From: Lingula anatina | Taxonomy: Eukaryota; Brachiopoda; Lingulata; Lingulida; Lingulidae | Direction: 5' to 3' | Assembly: GCF_001039355.2 (NCBI RefSeq) | Contig: NW_019775540.1 | Location: forward strand, 49,264 to 113,263 | DNA: 64,000 bases | Position numbers and translations under genes: made by a program | Part shown: positions 1-12,831 of the stretch, piece after piece | How the letters are laid out: the number at the start of each line of letters is the position of its first letter | Numbering within the stretch: position 1 is the first letter of the stretch | The notes under the pieces: generated by a model | The model's input: only the letters and a program-made list of their open reading frames with translations | What the model was told of the DNA's origin: nothing | The model's database searches: none

Positions 1-349
1 ACTAACATATTCCGATCAGATCCCCTGTGGCGCTAAACCCATATGCATATGTACCCTATATGTTATATGCTACTCACAATATCAAGCACGGCCTATCTGA
101 TGAGGCACAGTTTTGAATACCCAATATAGTTCAAACTATTATCTTGATTTTTTTACTCAAGAGGCGAGAACACAATACATGTAGGTTCTTCAAACATCTT
201 GCCAACTGTGCATGTCAATAAGTTAACCAGTAACAGAATTATCGAACAGTGGTGTTTGGACTGGACACTATCAACGCCGTCGTACATGTATGTAGCTTTT
301 ATGATTTCGAGGACATTTGGTTCAGTTTGTAGATAGCCAGGACACCTAC

Positions 350-3300
350 CTCCTTCCGGTGTGAGCCCGTAAAGTGTGTACACTGGACCCTCAAGATTCA
401 GATTATTCACCGCTGATATGGTGATTGAATAATTGCTGTGGGGAAGGAGGTTTTCTATGAAAATGTCCTGACTTTGTTTAACATCCATTACTTCCACATT
501 GATGTTGTCCCCGAACTCCCCTCTGACGGACAGTTTTAGCTTCCTGAATCCTTCACACCTGTGAACCGCTTCCGTCATTCCCTAAGACGTGTACATGTAT
601 AGTATGGTATCAAATAAGTTTCAAATTGTGGATAAGGTTAAAAACGAGCTCGAGAACACAATTCAAATCCCATTTGCAGAAAACAACATTCGAGGATAAC
701 TTTGAACGCTGTTTAAACAATGATTGTAAAACGTTGTCAACGTGTGTTGACATGCATGTATTAATCAATCTTTCATCGATTTAGTAATGAATTAGAGCAT
801 AAGATGAAGTTACATATCCATGCATATACATGTAAAACACCAGTTGCATAACTATAATGGCGCACCTGTGTTCGTATAGTAATCCGCGAAGCATTCCAAT
901 GTGCTTTCAAGGAAGCTGTTAGAACTGGTTGTGGTATGATTGCAGGAGCTAAAAGAAAACATAGCCATATGTATCTATAAGTACAGGTATGAGAGGGCGT
1001 GTGATAGGTTATGAATGTGACGTGAATTAATTGTACGTATATTAAAACAAACACACAACTGACATTGCGTAGTATCTAAATATGAATGTCGTACTGTTTC
1101 ATAAAATCTAATGAAAATGAAATTCAGATATAATGATAGATTTGATGAGCATACTGCCACATGTCCGACTGTATATACTAGGACTTGGCTTCCCCTGTTG
1201 TCCTTCCTCGTCCTCTAAGGATACAGTGAAGTTATACACGGTGTACTCGAGGAGATTTTCAATGGTGGCCGACGTTATATCCGCAGATGAAGTTTTGGTA
1301 CTATCAATAGCATGACCGTCTTTCCAGGCTCTGGTGGTGTAAGAGCGTACGCTTCCTACACCTTGGTTTATCCCCGGGGACCAGCTGTCCCAGGTTAAGG
1401 TGACAGAATGAACCGTTCTAGAGGTAACTGTAGGGACGTTCTCAAAATGCGGTCTTTCTGTTTGAGTGTGGTAAGAAAAGATTATATTTGCTATATCGGC
1501 ATATTAAAAAAAACAAATAGATTTTTATTTTAATAGAATAAAATTGTCAAAAGTAATCTGGACTAATGAAATCTGTGTAAATGGTGACAAACATGCCTGT
1601 TTCCAAAAGTAATACAACACATAACAGAGAGAAAGGCGACTTACGTAGATGACATCCATAACCTTTCCAGTAGTTTGCGCATCCTTTAGTGCATTTGAAG
1701 CCATTTGCTATACTGCAGACAAAATCATCTATGCAGTGACACGTGTATCCACATGTTGGTCCAAATGTTCCAGAGGAACACTCTGCAATTCCATTTTAGA
1801 AAGAAAATGGCATTAAACAAATCTGAACGTTTTTGTATATTAAAAACGAAAACGTGAAAACGAAGTTATTATTAGAATTATCTTTTGGAAAACCATCAAA
1901 TTTACGGTTAATTAACTGCTCTGTCCTGATACAAAAGATAATGACTAGATGATCAGTATGTCCAGTATATGCATGTATAATCTTCGTATAAACTACTCCA
2001 TAGTGACAGTAAGTATACTCTACTCTTTTCGGAGCCAAATGATTAAATAATAAAAAAAAAAAAACTCAGAGAGCCCAAACCTCTACCAAGGCTGCTCAAT
2101 TCTCATTATTATTACTTATGCACTAATCAACTAACACTATTTATTAACTCAACACTCATTATTTACTTTCATAAATTAATAAACTGATGAATTAGCCCAA
2201 TGTCATTGGTCAATTGATTAATCCACTGATTGACACACACTGCTTAGAGTTACGATCTTATAATTGATTGAATATATGGATATATTAACGGTATTTTGTT
2301 TTTCTGTCCCAAGAGCCGTGTAATATATGAAATATATTGTATAAAGACAATACTAAAAACAGTTTACGGTTCATATATCACATAAAGTTATTTCATCTAT
2401 GTTGGTGCCCTACCTATCTGACATACGTTGTCTTCATTCCTCCAACCATCCGCACAACCAGATGTACAAACAAGCGTTCGCCTGTCGCAAACTTCTGCTG
2501 TGTTCTTACAGTTGCAGCCATATCTGCATTCTGGACCAAACTTCCAATTATTGCAGTCTAAAAAATATACATTGTTTTTACTTATACTTAGTATACTTCT
2601 AAATGTGTACTAATAATTGCATAAATGAGTAATAATCACATGGGCTCCCAATTAAATATTAAAGTAACTTGAGAGAAACGCAAGTATTTATCTTTCAACA
2701 TAAAATAAAGATGAAAATCCAATCTGCGACAAAAATGTATAAAAATAAGAACCTTATTACTTTTACCGAAGAAACATAACAGTTAAATTACCTTATTTTG
2801 CATCAATTAATAGAAGTTGCTAGAGTAATCTCTTACCTTGATGCTTGTACCCTTTAATCATCACCTCACAGAGGGTCAAAGGTACATACTGTACGTTGTT
2901 ATTCAGACTAACCCTCACAGTCTTACCAACCACAGGTGCATGATTACAGGGCAATTCAATAGTTCTACCACGAGGAACCTTCTCCACTCGACTGGTACAA
3001 TGATAAACTGTGCTGTTTGGTAATTTTGCTTCGATTTCAATATTCTCCAAACGATCACCACCTAGCAGATACCGTAAAAAATAATTGTCTTCTGCCATTC
3101 TGATAAATTTATGCAAAAAGAAAATTGTTCTGTAAAACCTTATCTAAAGTATTTTCTGTGGCATCTTATCCCCACGTTTTATGGACATCATTCAAATTCA
3201 ATATGTTAACAAAATACATTAAATACTTAAGGAATTACTTTGGCCTTCCCTGTTCACCAATGTCACGGAGTAGATGGAGTACGTGTCGCCAAGGTCAATT

Positions 3301-5618
3301 TCCCACCATGGGTAGGGTTCATTCTGTGTATGTGAGCAACTGCCAGCATTGAAATCCGTGTTTGTATTACCATCTATAGCGTACTTGGCTGTCCAATTTA
3401 CATCAAGGTGACGAATAAAACTTGACTGGCTAGCAGTCTTTCCAAAGGCAATATTATCTGAAATATCAACAGTTCAAAGTTGGTCTGTTAGACGTGTTGA
3501 TTTCATTACAACTTGATGTTATCCTACAACAAATTTACATAAATCTTTTTCTGACCATACATTCATATATTGTCCTTACAACCATTCATGACTGTTGGTA
3601 CAAACCGCCGAAGTTAGTCAAAGGCAAATTTCTTGATTCCTTGATATTTGGTAAAAAGTAGTTATGATGATGTCACTTAGAGGTAATTAAGACACAGCCG
3701 AGTTGATGATTATGTGACACTCTAAAGACTAATATATCTTACATGGATAAGTGTACCCGCGAACAATAACTTCGCACAGCTGCAAAGACTGAGATCCAGA
3801 TTTTGAGAACTTAACAAAGCGACCTAAAGCTGGTGGATCTACCGTTTGTTCGAATAAACAGGTGTTTGGTAGTTGCATGTTCCCTTGGTGAGTTGTATCA
3901 TTCCCAATAAACATGCTGATAACTGCATTTGTTTGACCTTCAAAACAAGAAAAAGAAAGTGCACCCTTATTTTGAAATAACTATCCTTTGTTCTCGACAC
4001 GACCTGCAATTAATCATGATATACAGATGATAATAATGTTATAATAACAAGTAGAACATAAGCGGATCCGGGCCCTGTGTTTTCCCTTTTCAGAACCAAG
4101 AGTCCTAGGCCCATTCGTACACAGAAGGGGAATGAAACCCACAGTGAGGTCCTCGGACGCATGTTAAATTACCATACAGCATATAACACAACGTACATGC
4201 ATTGCAAAATATTCCAATTACATTTAATTACATGTTATATTTTATCATATTTTTCACAGCAGGGGAGAACACACAAAGACATTCATCATCCTCCGTTAAT
4301 AATACAATGGGTGTTGTTTGGAGATTGTTCAGTTTAAAAAAAAACTATTCCAAGTTGTTTAAAGGGATAATAACTCTTCGTTTCGACCAAAAATGAATTT
4401 TCCTGGAGTAAACAGCAATTTTCCCATACTTACCAATGGTTAATGAATCCATTTTTACATTCAAAGTAAGTCCCTGGTTTTTTTCTAAAAAATTTGGTTT
4501 TTTGTTAAAACCTCTTAAGAGATTTTAACAGAGTATACATGTAGCTATCAATGGAGGTCACGTGGTCTAAAAGACAAGCTCAGATATCAAAATAATAGCT
4601 ATAACTGCCGTTTTTGTGGTAAAACAGAATATATTATATTTCTATGAGTTATTCACAATGTTTTTATTGTGAAATATATATCTCATACGAAGAGTTATTA
4701 TCCCTTTAAGTGATAATATTCTGAGGACATAGATTGTACTTCAGTCCCACACAGCTAAATATTTTTTCAACCACATGTGCACCATATATAATGCTGGATA
4801 CTTTTATTAAGCTTTGGATATACTTATATCTTGAGCAATGAACATTTTTCGCAATAAGAGTTGACATTGTACAATGTGTTTACATTGCAAATCAAACAAT
4901 GATCATGACTGATGGCTAAACATAAATGTTCTCATACATACAGGTGTTTGGCCTGATAACCGCCACACTGCGAATGACATAGAGACCTCCCAGATCCACC
5001 TGCCACCACGGGTTATTTTCTTGGTTTGTTCTTGCACAATAAGGGGCATCAGTGCTGTTGTTTCCGTCTACCGCTAATGTTGATAGGTAGTTATGACCTG
5101 CATTTGCGTGTGTACTTGACTGTACTGTAGACTTATCAAGGGCTAGATTTTGTTTTTCTGAAGAAACGCCATTCATCTTACACTTTAATTTTGCATTTCA
5201 AATGATTAAAAAAACTTCTCGGTTTAAAAAAATGCCGGTTGATCTAATAATTATGATAAAAGAAAATACAAAAGTACAAATGTAGGTTCACATCAAAATT
5301 TCATATTTGATTGGTATGATTGGCCTAACTGGCGTTTACCTGTGGAGAACAAGATTCATATGGTTAAATCTCAATATTTTACACTTTAAAATATCTTTTA
5401 GTCATTAATAATTGAAATATGATAAACTGTTCTTTTTGCTGGGTCCCACCTACCGTCCGCACACCCTATCCCCCAGGGGTTGTCCACACAGTGACCAGGG
5501 CAGTTTGGGGACAGCGTCTTCTGACACGTTTGACCCTGTTTACAGAAACATCCAGTTGTTGTATCACATGCCCAGCCGAAGTATCCGTCACCGGCATTAC
5601 AACATTGACTCTGATGAA
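350..5618 (-). CDS. F-type lectin / EGF-like / FN3 receptor-like protein, internal fragment
   Basis: Exons in transcript order: 5454-5618, 4942-5157, 3743-3937, 3239-3457, 2837-3061, 2414-2557, 1645-1782, 1179-1457, 866-948, 350-581. All have GT-AG borders and compatible phases; most introns are phase 1, typical of shuffled extracellular modules. Domain order: a Cys-rich EGF-like module (CCNAGDGYFGWACD...), two F-type lectin (fucolectin/F5-8C-like) domains each split over two exons (NPWWQVDLGG and PWWEIDLGD; LCEVIVRGY and LCEVMIKGY), two EGF-like repeats (FGPECRYGC, FGPTCGYTCHC), then FN3-type segments (VTLTWDSWSPG; NYSITISAVNN). Such ectodomains occur in molluscan receptor tyrosine phosphatases, Tie-like receptors and MEGF-like proteins. 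No catalytic domain or membrane segment is in the window, so which of these it is cannot be said. The signal-peptide exon (upstream, above 5.6 kb) and the C-terminus (left of base 1) are not seen. Confidence 0.85.
4363..4705. mobile_element. TTAA-flanked MITE, copy 1
   Basis: A 343-bp non-coding element in an intron of the lectin-receptor gene. Ends are inverted repeats: AGGGATAATAACTCTTCG on the left and its complement on the right. It is flanked by TTAA at 4359-4362 and 4706-4709. Two more copies lie at 31758-32091 and 36390-36726. TTAA target duplications are typical of piggyBac- or Kolobok-type transposases; no transposase is encoded. Confidence 0.85.
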
Positions 5619-6409
5619 CTAAAATTAAGTATTTAGCCATTATTTTACTTGCAAGTCCAGATGCGTCACACAAGCAGTTGTATTTTAATCTCAAATCCTG
5701 AGGAAAACGAGATTCTGTGTCTTCTACTTAGCCCTCAATATGGCGATTTATAACAGTTATTTATTTTTCTACAGGTAAAAAGCACGACGCATGATAAGAT
5801 AAGAGATGCTTTTGTGCTGCGTTATTTTTTATGACATTCGCATTAAAATCGGCAACAAATTATGGAAATTTAGGTCCTATGCTTGGTGTCCCGAAAGACG
5901 GAGAGTGAGCAAGCAACATTGGATATTTCTATTCCATTCAAAAGTATATTCTAAGAACTCTGAGGAAACGTTAGGGTTATGTTAACAGAGCGTTATGAAT
6001 TGCGTTTGGAAAATGTTTCCTAGGGAGAATGCAGACATGGTGACAGTCGCGAACCGCTATTTAGTACACGTAGTGCTTTGATTTGAACTGGCCAAAAAAA
6101 TCGTTTTGAGATATAAATATTGATATTGATAGATATGCTCACTCGGCAGTTGGACACGGTCTAGTGCAGACGCAACAGTTTTAGCGGTACAGTCTCAAGA
6201 GTAAGCTTTTATAGGGCAGCAAATACATGACTGTAAGTACCACATTTTCTTCCATAATCACCGTCATTGAATACTAAATGCCCAGACGAATGAAAGAGTA
6301 TTAAAGACAAATATTTTTAACACGAGTCCTTGTACTACTATTTCTATTGTTATTTGTTCGTCACTCAAAAAGGTAGGATATATTGGCTTTAATTAATGCA
6401 TTAGGACTC

Positions 6410-9400
6410 CGACGGGATATTACCACTTCATAGGATAAGAATTACTACTTCATGATAGAAGGCGACTTCATTGGTTAAAAAATAAGGACCCTTAGGAGAC
6501 TTCGTAGTATATTACCACTTCATGGTACATTGTATCCAAACATGTTTCAGTTCTGGTTGGATTTGGAAATTAGGCGTAAAGGTCGATATGATTTCGAGAG
6601 TGACGCGTGTATTTGCAGTGGGGTGTGGGGGGTGTAACTGTACTCGCTCACATGATAGTGCGAATTTATCTCGTTGGAGTTTAATGAAGCTGTTATTTTC
6701 AGATTTTCTCGTAGATATCCGTGAGATTAACTTCTATAAATAATGTACTTTATTTCATGACCTCCGGTCCAGTGACGGAAAGCATAAAGCTAGTTTTTTG
6801 TTTTACCCATTTAGTTTTGAGATTTTTCAGATTTCAGGACGATTAAAAACTGACAATATTTGGACGTTGAATCATGGCGGGTCTAAGGCACTAGATGTAT
6901 AAGACAAACGAAGTGTATAAATAAACACATCGCCTGCCTTTAAACTAGGGCATAAAACTGACCATGTGTGATTTGATTGACGGCGCAGGTTTATAGATGT
7001 GGCTAGTACACAGTAGCAAGAATGTACGTCTTTCCACTGTAGGTAGAGAACTCTACTAGGCAGAGAGGTTAAAATTTTGCTCCGTTAATATCTTTAACAA
7101 ACCGTCTATTCCATTATTCGTGTTATAGAAGTATCTCTTTTGTAACAATGACATAAATGTTATTACTTGCACATACAAGCTGTCAAAATAGGCTTTTCTA
7201 TTGATATAAAACCTAATGTTTCGAAAATATTTCGGTCTTTCAAAAAAATAGACTTGCCTATATACTTAATGAAAACGCTAAAGGTCGGAAAGTCTGAAAT
7301 CTGAATGATTTGAAACGGTCAACTGTCCAGATAGATGTTTGGGAGAATGAAATGCTGGGGATTCATAAAACTGGTGTAGAGCCGCATTTTGCAACTGCAA
7401 CGCATTTTGCAACCAAAGAAAATCGTGAAAACGAATTTTTCAACCGGAACGCATTTTGCAACCAGATTTTTTTCTTAGTCAATAAACAGTGTGAAGTTCT
7501 ATAGAGGTAGAATTGGAATGGGGACGGGGTTGTCTCGGCTAGGTACGCTTACATTGGTCAAGCTTTCCCTGTGGTGGACAATTTATTATATACGTGCATA
7601 ATTTATTTCACATTGTTACTTCCTAAACCATCATAGTAAGGAACTTGATACGTCGGGGATTAATGAACCTATCATTATAGGAATTTGCAAAGGCTCTTCA
7701 AAATTCAATTGTGACTTGGGATGTGGTCGACCCTGGGGGTGGTCTATTCTAATTTTTACATCGTATTTTATGCTAGGAACATGAAACGTGGCTACATACC
7801 ATTTTGAATGTGGAAGGGCACTTCGGATTTTTTTTTTTTTTTGGGGGGGGGGTCCTGGGGGCGGTTGAGTCTAATTGATCGACATTGTAATTCCTGCTAT
7901 CTACCCTTAGACCAAGCTGGGAACGTAAGGCTATGGGGATTGAAAAATCTGTCTTTGGGGATGTGTATGGGTCCTTCTGGGTTTTTGTGACATTGGGTGT
8001 GGCCGTCCGTGGGGAGGTTGATTTTAAATTTTACATCGTTATTCGTGCTTCTACCCTTACGCCATTACAGTTGGTAACATGAAACCTGCCGGGCTGATAA
8101 GCTTACCATTGAGGATATGCATAGGTTTCCGGGAATGTTAGTATGATATTTGAGGTGTGGCTATCTATTTTTCACAACTTTTTTTCTGCCATCTATACCC
8201 TTAAATTTTAAGGAACATGAAACGGAGATTGATGAACCAGTCATTTTAATGAATGTGCATGGGTCCTTGAGAAATGTAGAGAACAGCAGAAGCACATACA
8301 GAACTAAATGGACTTCCAGCCATATGCATAAATATAGGTCAGGGAATCCAATTAAAAACTAATTCAAGGCCCCACACACTCGATCAGGAATCCTAGTGTT
8401 TAACTGCTGTTGTATCTTAACACAAAACAAAAATGTTTATTAACCAAGAGCAGTAATTAACATGTGTGTTTTATGTTAAAGAACAACGAGACTTGGACCC
8501 TAGGATTCATGAGAGTATGGGATCTTGAATGGGTTTTAATTAACTTGACTTATATTCAAGAATAGGACTGAATGTCTGTTATTAAGTACCGTCTGCTGCC
8601 TTCTCTTCATTTTCCCTTCCTTCCTAACTCAAAGACCGCCTTCAGATTCACACAGTACTAGCCGGGTCGGTCCAACTCTGCAAGGAATCTTTTAAGATTC
8701 TTAAAAGTGCAGCTTAAAAGTGCAATCTATGGAATCAGCTTCATTGCCGAACAAACCACTAATCACTCCACCCCCTAGGGACGGCCACACCCCAAGTCAC
8801 ACTAAAACCCAAGACTCATGTTCCTAATTCGAATGGTCTAGGGAGAGATGAAATAAATTACGGTATATGTGTACCATCCCCAGGGACAGCCACACCCCAG
8901 GTCACAAAAAAAAAAAAAACCGTGCCTATGCACACCCCGACATTTTAGTTTCCTTAACCTAAAGACCTGGGTATATAGCAGAAAATACAATTTAAAGATA
9001 ATAATCAACCACCCCTAGGTCACCAAAGTCACCAAAGATCCCAAGGACACGTGCCCATCCCTAATGGCAAGTTTAAATATCCCCAACGTCTCATGTTCCT
9101 CACTTTAATGGATAGAGGATACCAGTAACAACGATATAAAAAATATATACCCCCCAAAGGACTGCAAAGTCACACTACTAAAGATCTACTTGTTGTTGTT
9201 CCTATGTGTTTATTTATCCATCTTATAATCCAGTAACCTACGCGTAAAATTTGTTCCCATAGCCTGGTTTACCTGATCCATTAGTTTTATGTATAAAGCG
9301 GATCTGGCAAGGGAGGGCCCAGGGGGTCTTGACCCCCTTTTCTTCAACGCTGACCATAATCTTACATAATGTACTGATTTTTAGAAATACTGGATCCTCA

Positions 9401-9725
9401 CCTTCATCTGCCGATGTATTTTAAAATTACTCAAAACATGCATCCAATACCACTAAAGAAACCCTATTCAGTTATACAAGTAAATTAAAACGTACAGTTC
9501 ACCTATTTTGGATAATATTTACAGTACAAAAAAATTATATTTCAAAAACGTTCTCTCTCATAACGTTGGGCCAACAACAGGTAGGCCTACTTTTTCACCA
9601 TTATCCCATGAAGTCGCAGCCAATATATTATGTGGAGATGAAGTCGCATTTTATCCTATGAAGTCGATTTGACAGTAAAATCAGAGCATTTATCCCATGA
9701 AGTGGTAATATACCATAAAGTATCT
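6410..9725. repeat. Large imperfect foldback with diverged tandem units in both arms
   Basis: Left arm (about 7620-8340) holds about five diverged direct units, each carrying a 'GGAACATGAAAC'-like core near 7640, 7776, 7919, 8072 and 8214 (spacing about 135-155 bp). Right arm (about 8750-9260) holds about four units in the opposite orientation ('CTCATGTTCCT' near 8819, 9094; weaker at 8942, 9202). The centre, about 8340-8540, is itself an imperfect palindrome (AATCCTAG ... CCTAGGATT). Outer flanks 6410-6530 and 9590-9720 share motifs like ACTTCATAGGATAA in inverted orientation. Boundaries are approximate. It may be a non-autonomous foldback transposon or an inverted satellite. Confidence 0.6.
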
Positions 9726-10293
9726 TAACAGACGTTCTCGCCTGACTTTTGAACATAATATTGCTGGGTATCTTTTAGCTCTATGTTTTTACTAGCTGTG
9801 TTTGAATATTGTGTGCGCCCCTTGACAATTAATTTCGAACGTGTGTGTGTGTGTGTTTAAATGTAAGTATTATCACCAAGATTACTGATAAATTAATTAA
9901 TTCGATGCTGCTTGTCACAGTACTGAGCTTTTGGTTTCAGTATGAGTGTGTTCCGTCAACGTGTATATCAATTCCATAGACAAATTCTATGATCAAATTT
10001 TATCAACAGTACAAAAATCTGTCTTGACGACAATTGCGACAGTTTTAAAAATATTTTTAAAACTTTTTTGTATTTTCATGATCATGATGGTTGTTTTTTT
10101 CTCTTTTTATTTCTGTATTATTCTAGCATTATTCATATGTTGAAAGCCTTTCTGTTTAGTCTAAAGTTATGAACATTATTTTCTCATTTCAGACGCGAAG
10201 ATATTCTGCACAAAATGCGCCTGCAAGCAAGCAACGAATTGGTGCCTTTGTTTCACACCCAGGAAACCCACGCTCATCCAAATTACGTAGCTT

Positions 10294-10781
10294 CAGGACC
10301 GTAGCCTCCGAGGGGGCAGCTGCCCCCCCCCCCCCCCCCCCTGGGATTTGAGGTGCAAAAAAATAATCAGAGGCAGAGGAACGCCTTAGCGGATTGGCTG
10401 TCTTGCATTTCCACAGAGGAAGAGACGTCATTCCTGATCCTGAGACAATCTACGAAATGAAGTCCAATTTGTGTTGAAAAAATGACTGTACTTATGGCAA
10501 AATGAACCCACAATTTCTGACTTCTGATTGAGCAATAAATAACAGTTAAAATGCACCAGAATGCAGTATTATACATACAGTTTTTACAAATTTTCCACAC
10601 CTTGGGGGGGNNNNNNNNNNNNNNNNNNNNNNNNNNNNNNNNNNNNNNNNNNNNNNNNNNNNNNNNNNNNNGGGGGGGGGGGGGGGGGGGGGGGGACCAC
10701 CCCCTCCCCCCTTGGAGGCTTCGCCCCCTCGTGTCCGCTTACTGCCCCCCCCCCTGCCATTTTGCTCAGGCTACGGCCCTG
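10294..10781. mobile_element. CAGG...CCTG foldback element with 5-bp target duplication, containing a gap
   Basis: Left end CAGGACCGTAGCCT and right end, on the other strand, CAGGGCCGTAGCCT are inverted copies. Long C- and G-runs follow just inside. AGCTT flanks both sides (10289-10293 and 10782-10786), a likely 5-bp target-site duplication. The ends look hAT-like, but hAT elements usually make 8-bp duplications. The middle is an assembly gap, so an internal ORF cannot be ruled out. Confidence 0.65.
10611..10671. other. Assembly gap (61 N)
   Basis: A run of N between a G-run on the left and a longer G-run on the right. The gap is probably a failure to read through the G-rich core of the surrounding foldback element; its true size is unknown. 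Confidence 0.98.
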
Positions 10782-10977
10782 AGCTTTGATATGAAACAGG
10801 AGGACTTTTGTTATTCGGTGTTTTTTTCTTTTTATCATGAAATTAATATGAAAAAGAGGGTAATAAATGAAAATATCTAAAAACAAGTGTCCAGCAATCC
10901 ACATTTATAGATTAAATTTATAAATGTGCATGAAATTATGTCCGTTTTTATTATTTGAGAGCCTTCATGATACACCT

Positions 10978-11290
10978 TCCAATGGAATGAACTCGCCCCA
11001 CCTGACACCCCTACGAAGAAATCTGAATCTTTCTGAATCCCCTCGAACAGAATGTACTTACCACAACTGACACCCCGCGAATTGAATGGACACCCCTACA
11101 CTGTAATAGACACACCCCACCTGTTACCTCTCTAATGGAATTAACTCCCGCCACCCAACACCCCTCCAATTCAATGGACACGCCCCTCTGGAGACCCCTC
11201 CACCAATGGAATGGACTCGCCCCACCTGACACCCCCTATCATGTAATGGGATTGTCCACCTAACACCCTCTCAGATAGAGGACATATTCC
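10978..11290. repeat. Degenerate ~30-bp minisatellite
   Basis: About ten imperfect tandem units resembling AATGGAATGGACTCGCCCC followed by ACCTGACACCCCT. The clearest copies are near 10981, 11088, 11160 and 11205. The unit is C-rich, so the minus strand reads as a spurious glycine-rich ORF. Confidence 0.75.
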
Positions 11291-11689
11291 TCGCATGTCC
11301 TCTGATGTCCTTTTCACTTACATATCCCATTGGGACTTATTCATTCTGGTGTGAGCTGAACTTGTCAGCAAGTTTATAGAACGTATTTCTTAAAATGAAC
11401 TTTGAATAATTCACTAGGTCATCATAAGCACCAAACAACTATCAGGATTACATTAAGTAATATTTAAAAAAATATGCCTTTTTGATAAAATTCGTTTGTT
11501 TTGATAACTTTTTTAAACCCTTCGCGGAAGTAAAACTCAATCAAAAGTTATATACGTTAATACAACGTGCTGGCAACGTTTCTCGGATCGATGATAATAT
11601 ACGGTGGCAGAAGAGAAGTAAGTATTGTTAACGTTTGCTGATGGCCTTACCAATATAACATTATGATGTGAGAACATTATCAAAAGCTA

Positions 11690-12400
11690 CACACACTGGA
11701 CAAAAGAAGTGTCACCCCTACTGAGCCAATACTCTGGGAGAGATAAATGACTGTGAAATGATATGCTCCTGGTATCATTTTATTAACATCAAATTTCACA
11801 AAAAATCACAAAATGAGAACAAAATATACATTCTACCAAAATATGCAGTTTCAAGTCCAAAATTAGTACTTAGTGGCATAGCCACGTGACCTAATAATAG
11901 GTGCCTGTCTAAGAGGCAAGGATTCATATAATTGTCTGTTGCGTTCAGGGCTTATGCTGGCCCAAGCATGAAACACTGAATATAACAGAGTTTCTCTGCT
12001 GGTTAGACGGGCATTTGTCAAAAGTTTTGACATATCATTCCACACATTTTCTATTATGTTTGCTTCCGGACTCTGGGCAGGCCACATCACCCTGCGAATG
12101 CCCTGTTGGTCAAACCAATCATCAACTGCTCTGGGCCTGTGACAAGGAGCATTGTCATCCTGGTAAACAAATGGGTAATTCGTGTCACCANGAAGTATCT
12201 TAACAAACGTCGACAATTAAATTGAAAATGAAAAACTTCACCAGTGTTTAGGCCTACTTTGCTTGATGTACAGATGTTTCTGTATCTACCTGTAAGCTTA
12301 GCTAAGCGGTCCATGATAACTGCAACGCTGATGGTCCCTGATAAAATCAATGATGTGACAAATATTTCACCTGAACAGGCCTTGTATTGCTGTATTCCAC
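11690..12400 (-). mobile_element. Tc1-type DNA transposon remnant
   Basis: The 3' end carries a terminal repeat CACACACTGGACAAAAGAAG next to a TA dinucleotide (11688-11689), as expected for Tc1/mariner insertion. Transposase remains follow upstream on the minus strand. No matching second terminal repeat was found near 12.4 kb, so the element is 5'-truncated; the outer limit is approximate. Confidence 0.8.
11863..12350 (-). pseudogene. Tc1-like transposase C-terminal half, broken
   Basis: The minus-strand frame ending at 11863 reads YQDDNAPCHRP ... MWPAQSPEANIIENVWNDM, the last two catalytic blocks of a DD34E transposase: 34 residues separate the second Asp of 'DDN' from the Glu of 'IEN'. Upstream sequence (VIMDRLAKLTG...) belongs to the same protein family but is in another frame. 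The frame change lies close to the single ambiguous base at 12191, so part of the damage may be an assembly error. The N-terminal DNA-binding half is absent. Not functional as shown. Confidence 0.85.
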
Positions 12401-12831
12401 CATGTAATTAAGGCTTAAAAGACTTCACGTCTTTTACCTTTTAAATATTATTTACTTGTGTATCAAAATAAGTTTTTTCGATTACCTAGAAAATGTAAGC
12501 GAATATTAACATCTTCGACCTCTGATGAATATTTCAATGTTTGGGAAGCAAGCAATTTAAACATCTGCCTTGTGTGGTTTATCAATGTTATGCAATTGCC
12601 AACTAAACGAACTATTTAGTGGTCGCTTTTATTTTCTCTGTCACTAAGTGAATAAAGTATTTGATTGTAGCCAACTATTAATACATTTCAGAAAAAACTA
12701 AATCAAAGAGATTCTTTTTAAGCACAAATTCAGCAAAAAACGCAAACAGTTCCACGTAAGGTCCATTGAATTTTTTACCCTCGAGACAGAGGTAAATTTA
12801 TAGCAATTTCAAATACATTGATTTATTTCAG

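Larger units (their letters stand above)
5619..12831. other. Intergenic, repeat-rich; no convincing gene
   Basis: About 7.2 kb between the lectin-receptor exons and the first SLC16 exon. Only short, low-complexity ORFs occur, none with recognisable domains apart from the Tc1 remnant. Contents, listed separately: a large imperfect foldback, a hAT-like foldback with a gap, a minisatellite and a Tc1 fragment. The missing first exons of the receptor gene (minus) or of the upstream SLC16 copy (plus) could lie here but were not recognised. Confidence 0.7.

Noticed and set aside
7620-9260. Spaced repeats that could be mistaken for a CRISPR-like array
   Set aside because: Units are long, diverged and mirrored, in a clearly eukaryotic context with no cas genes.
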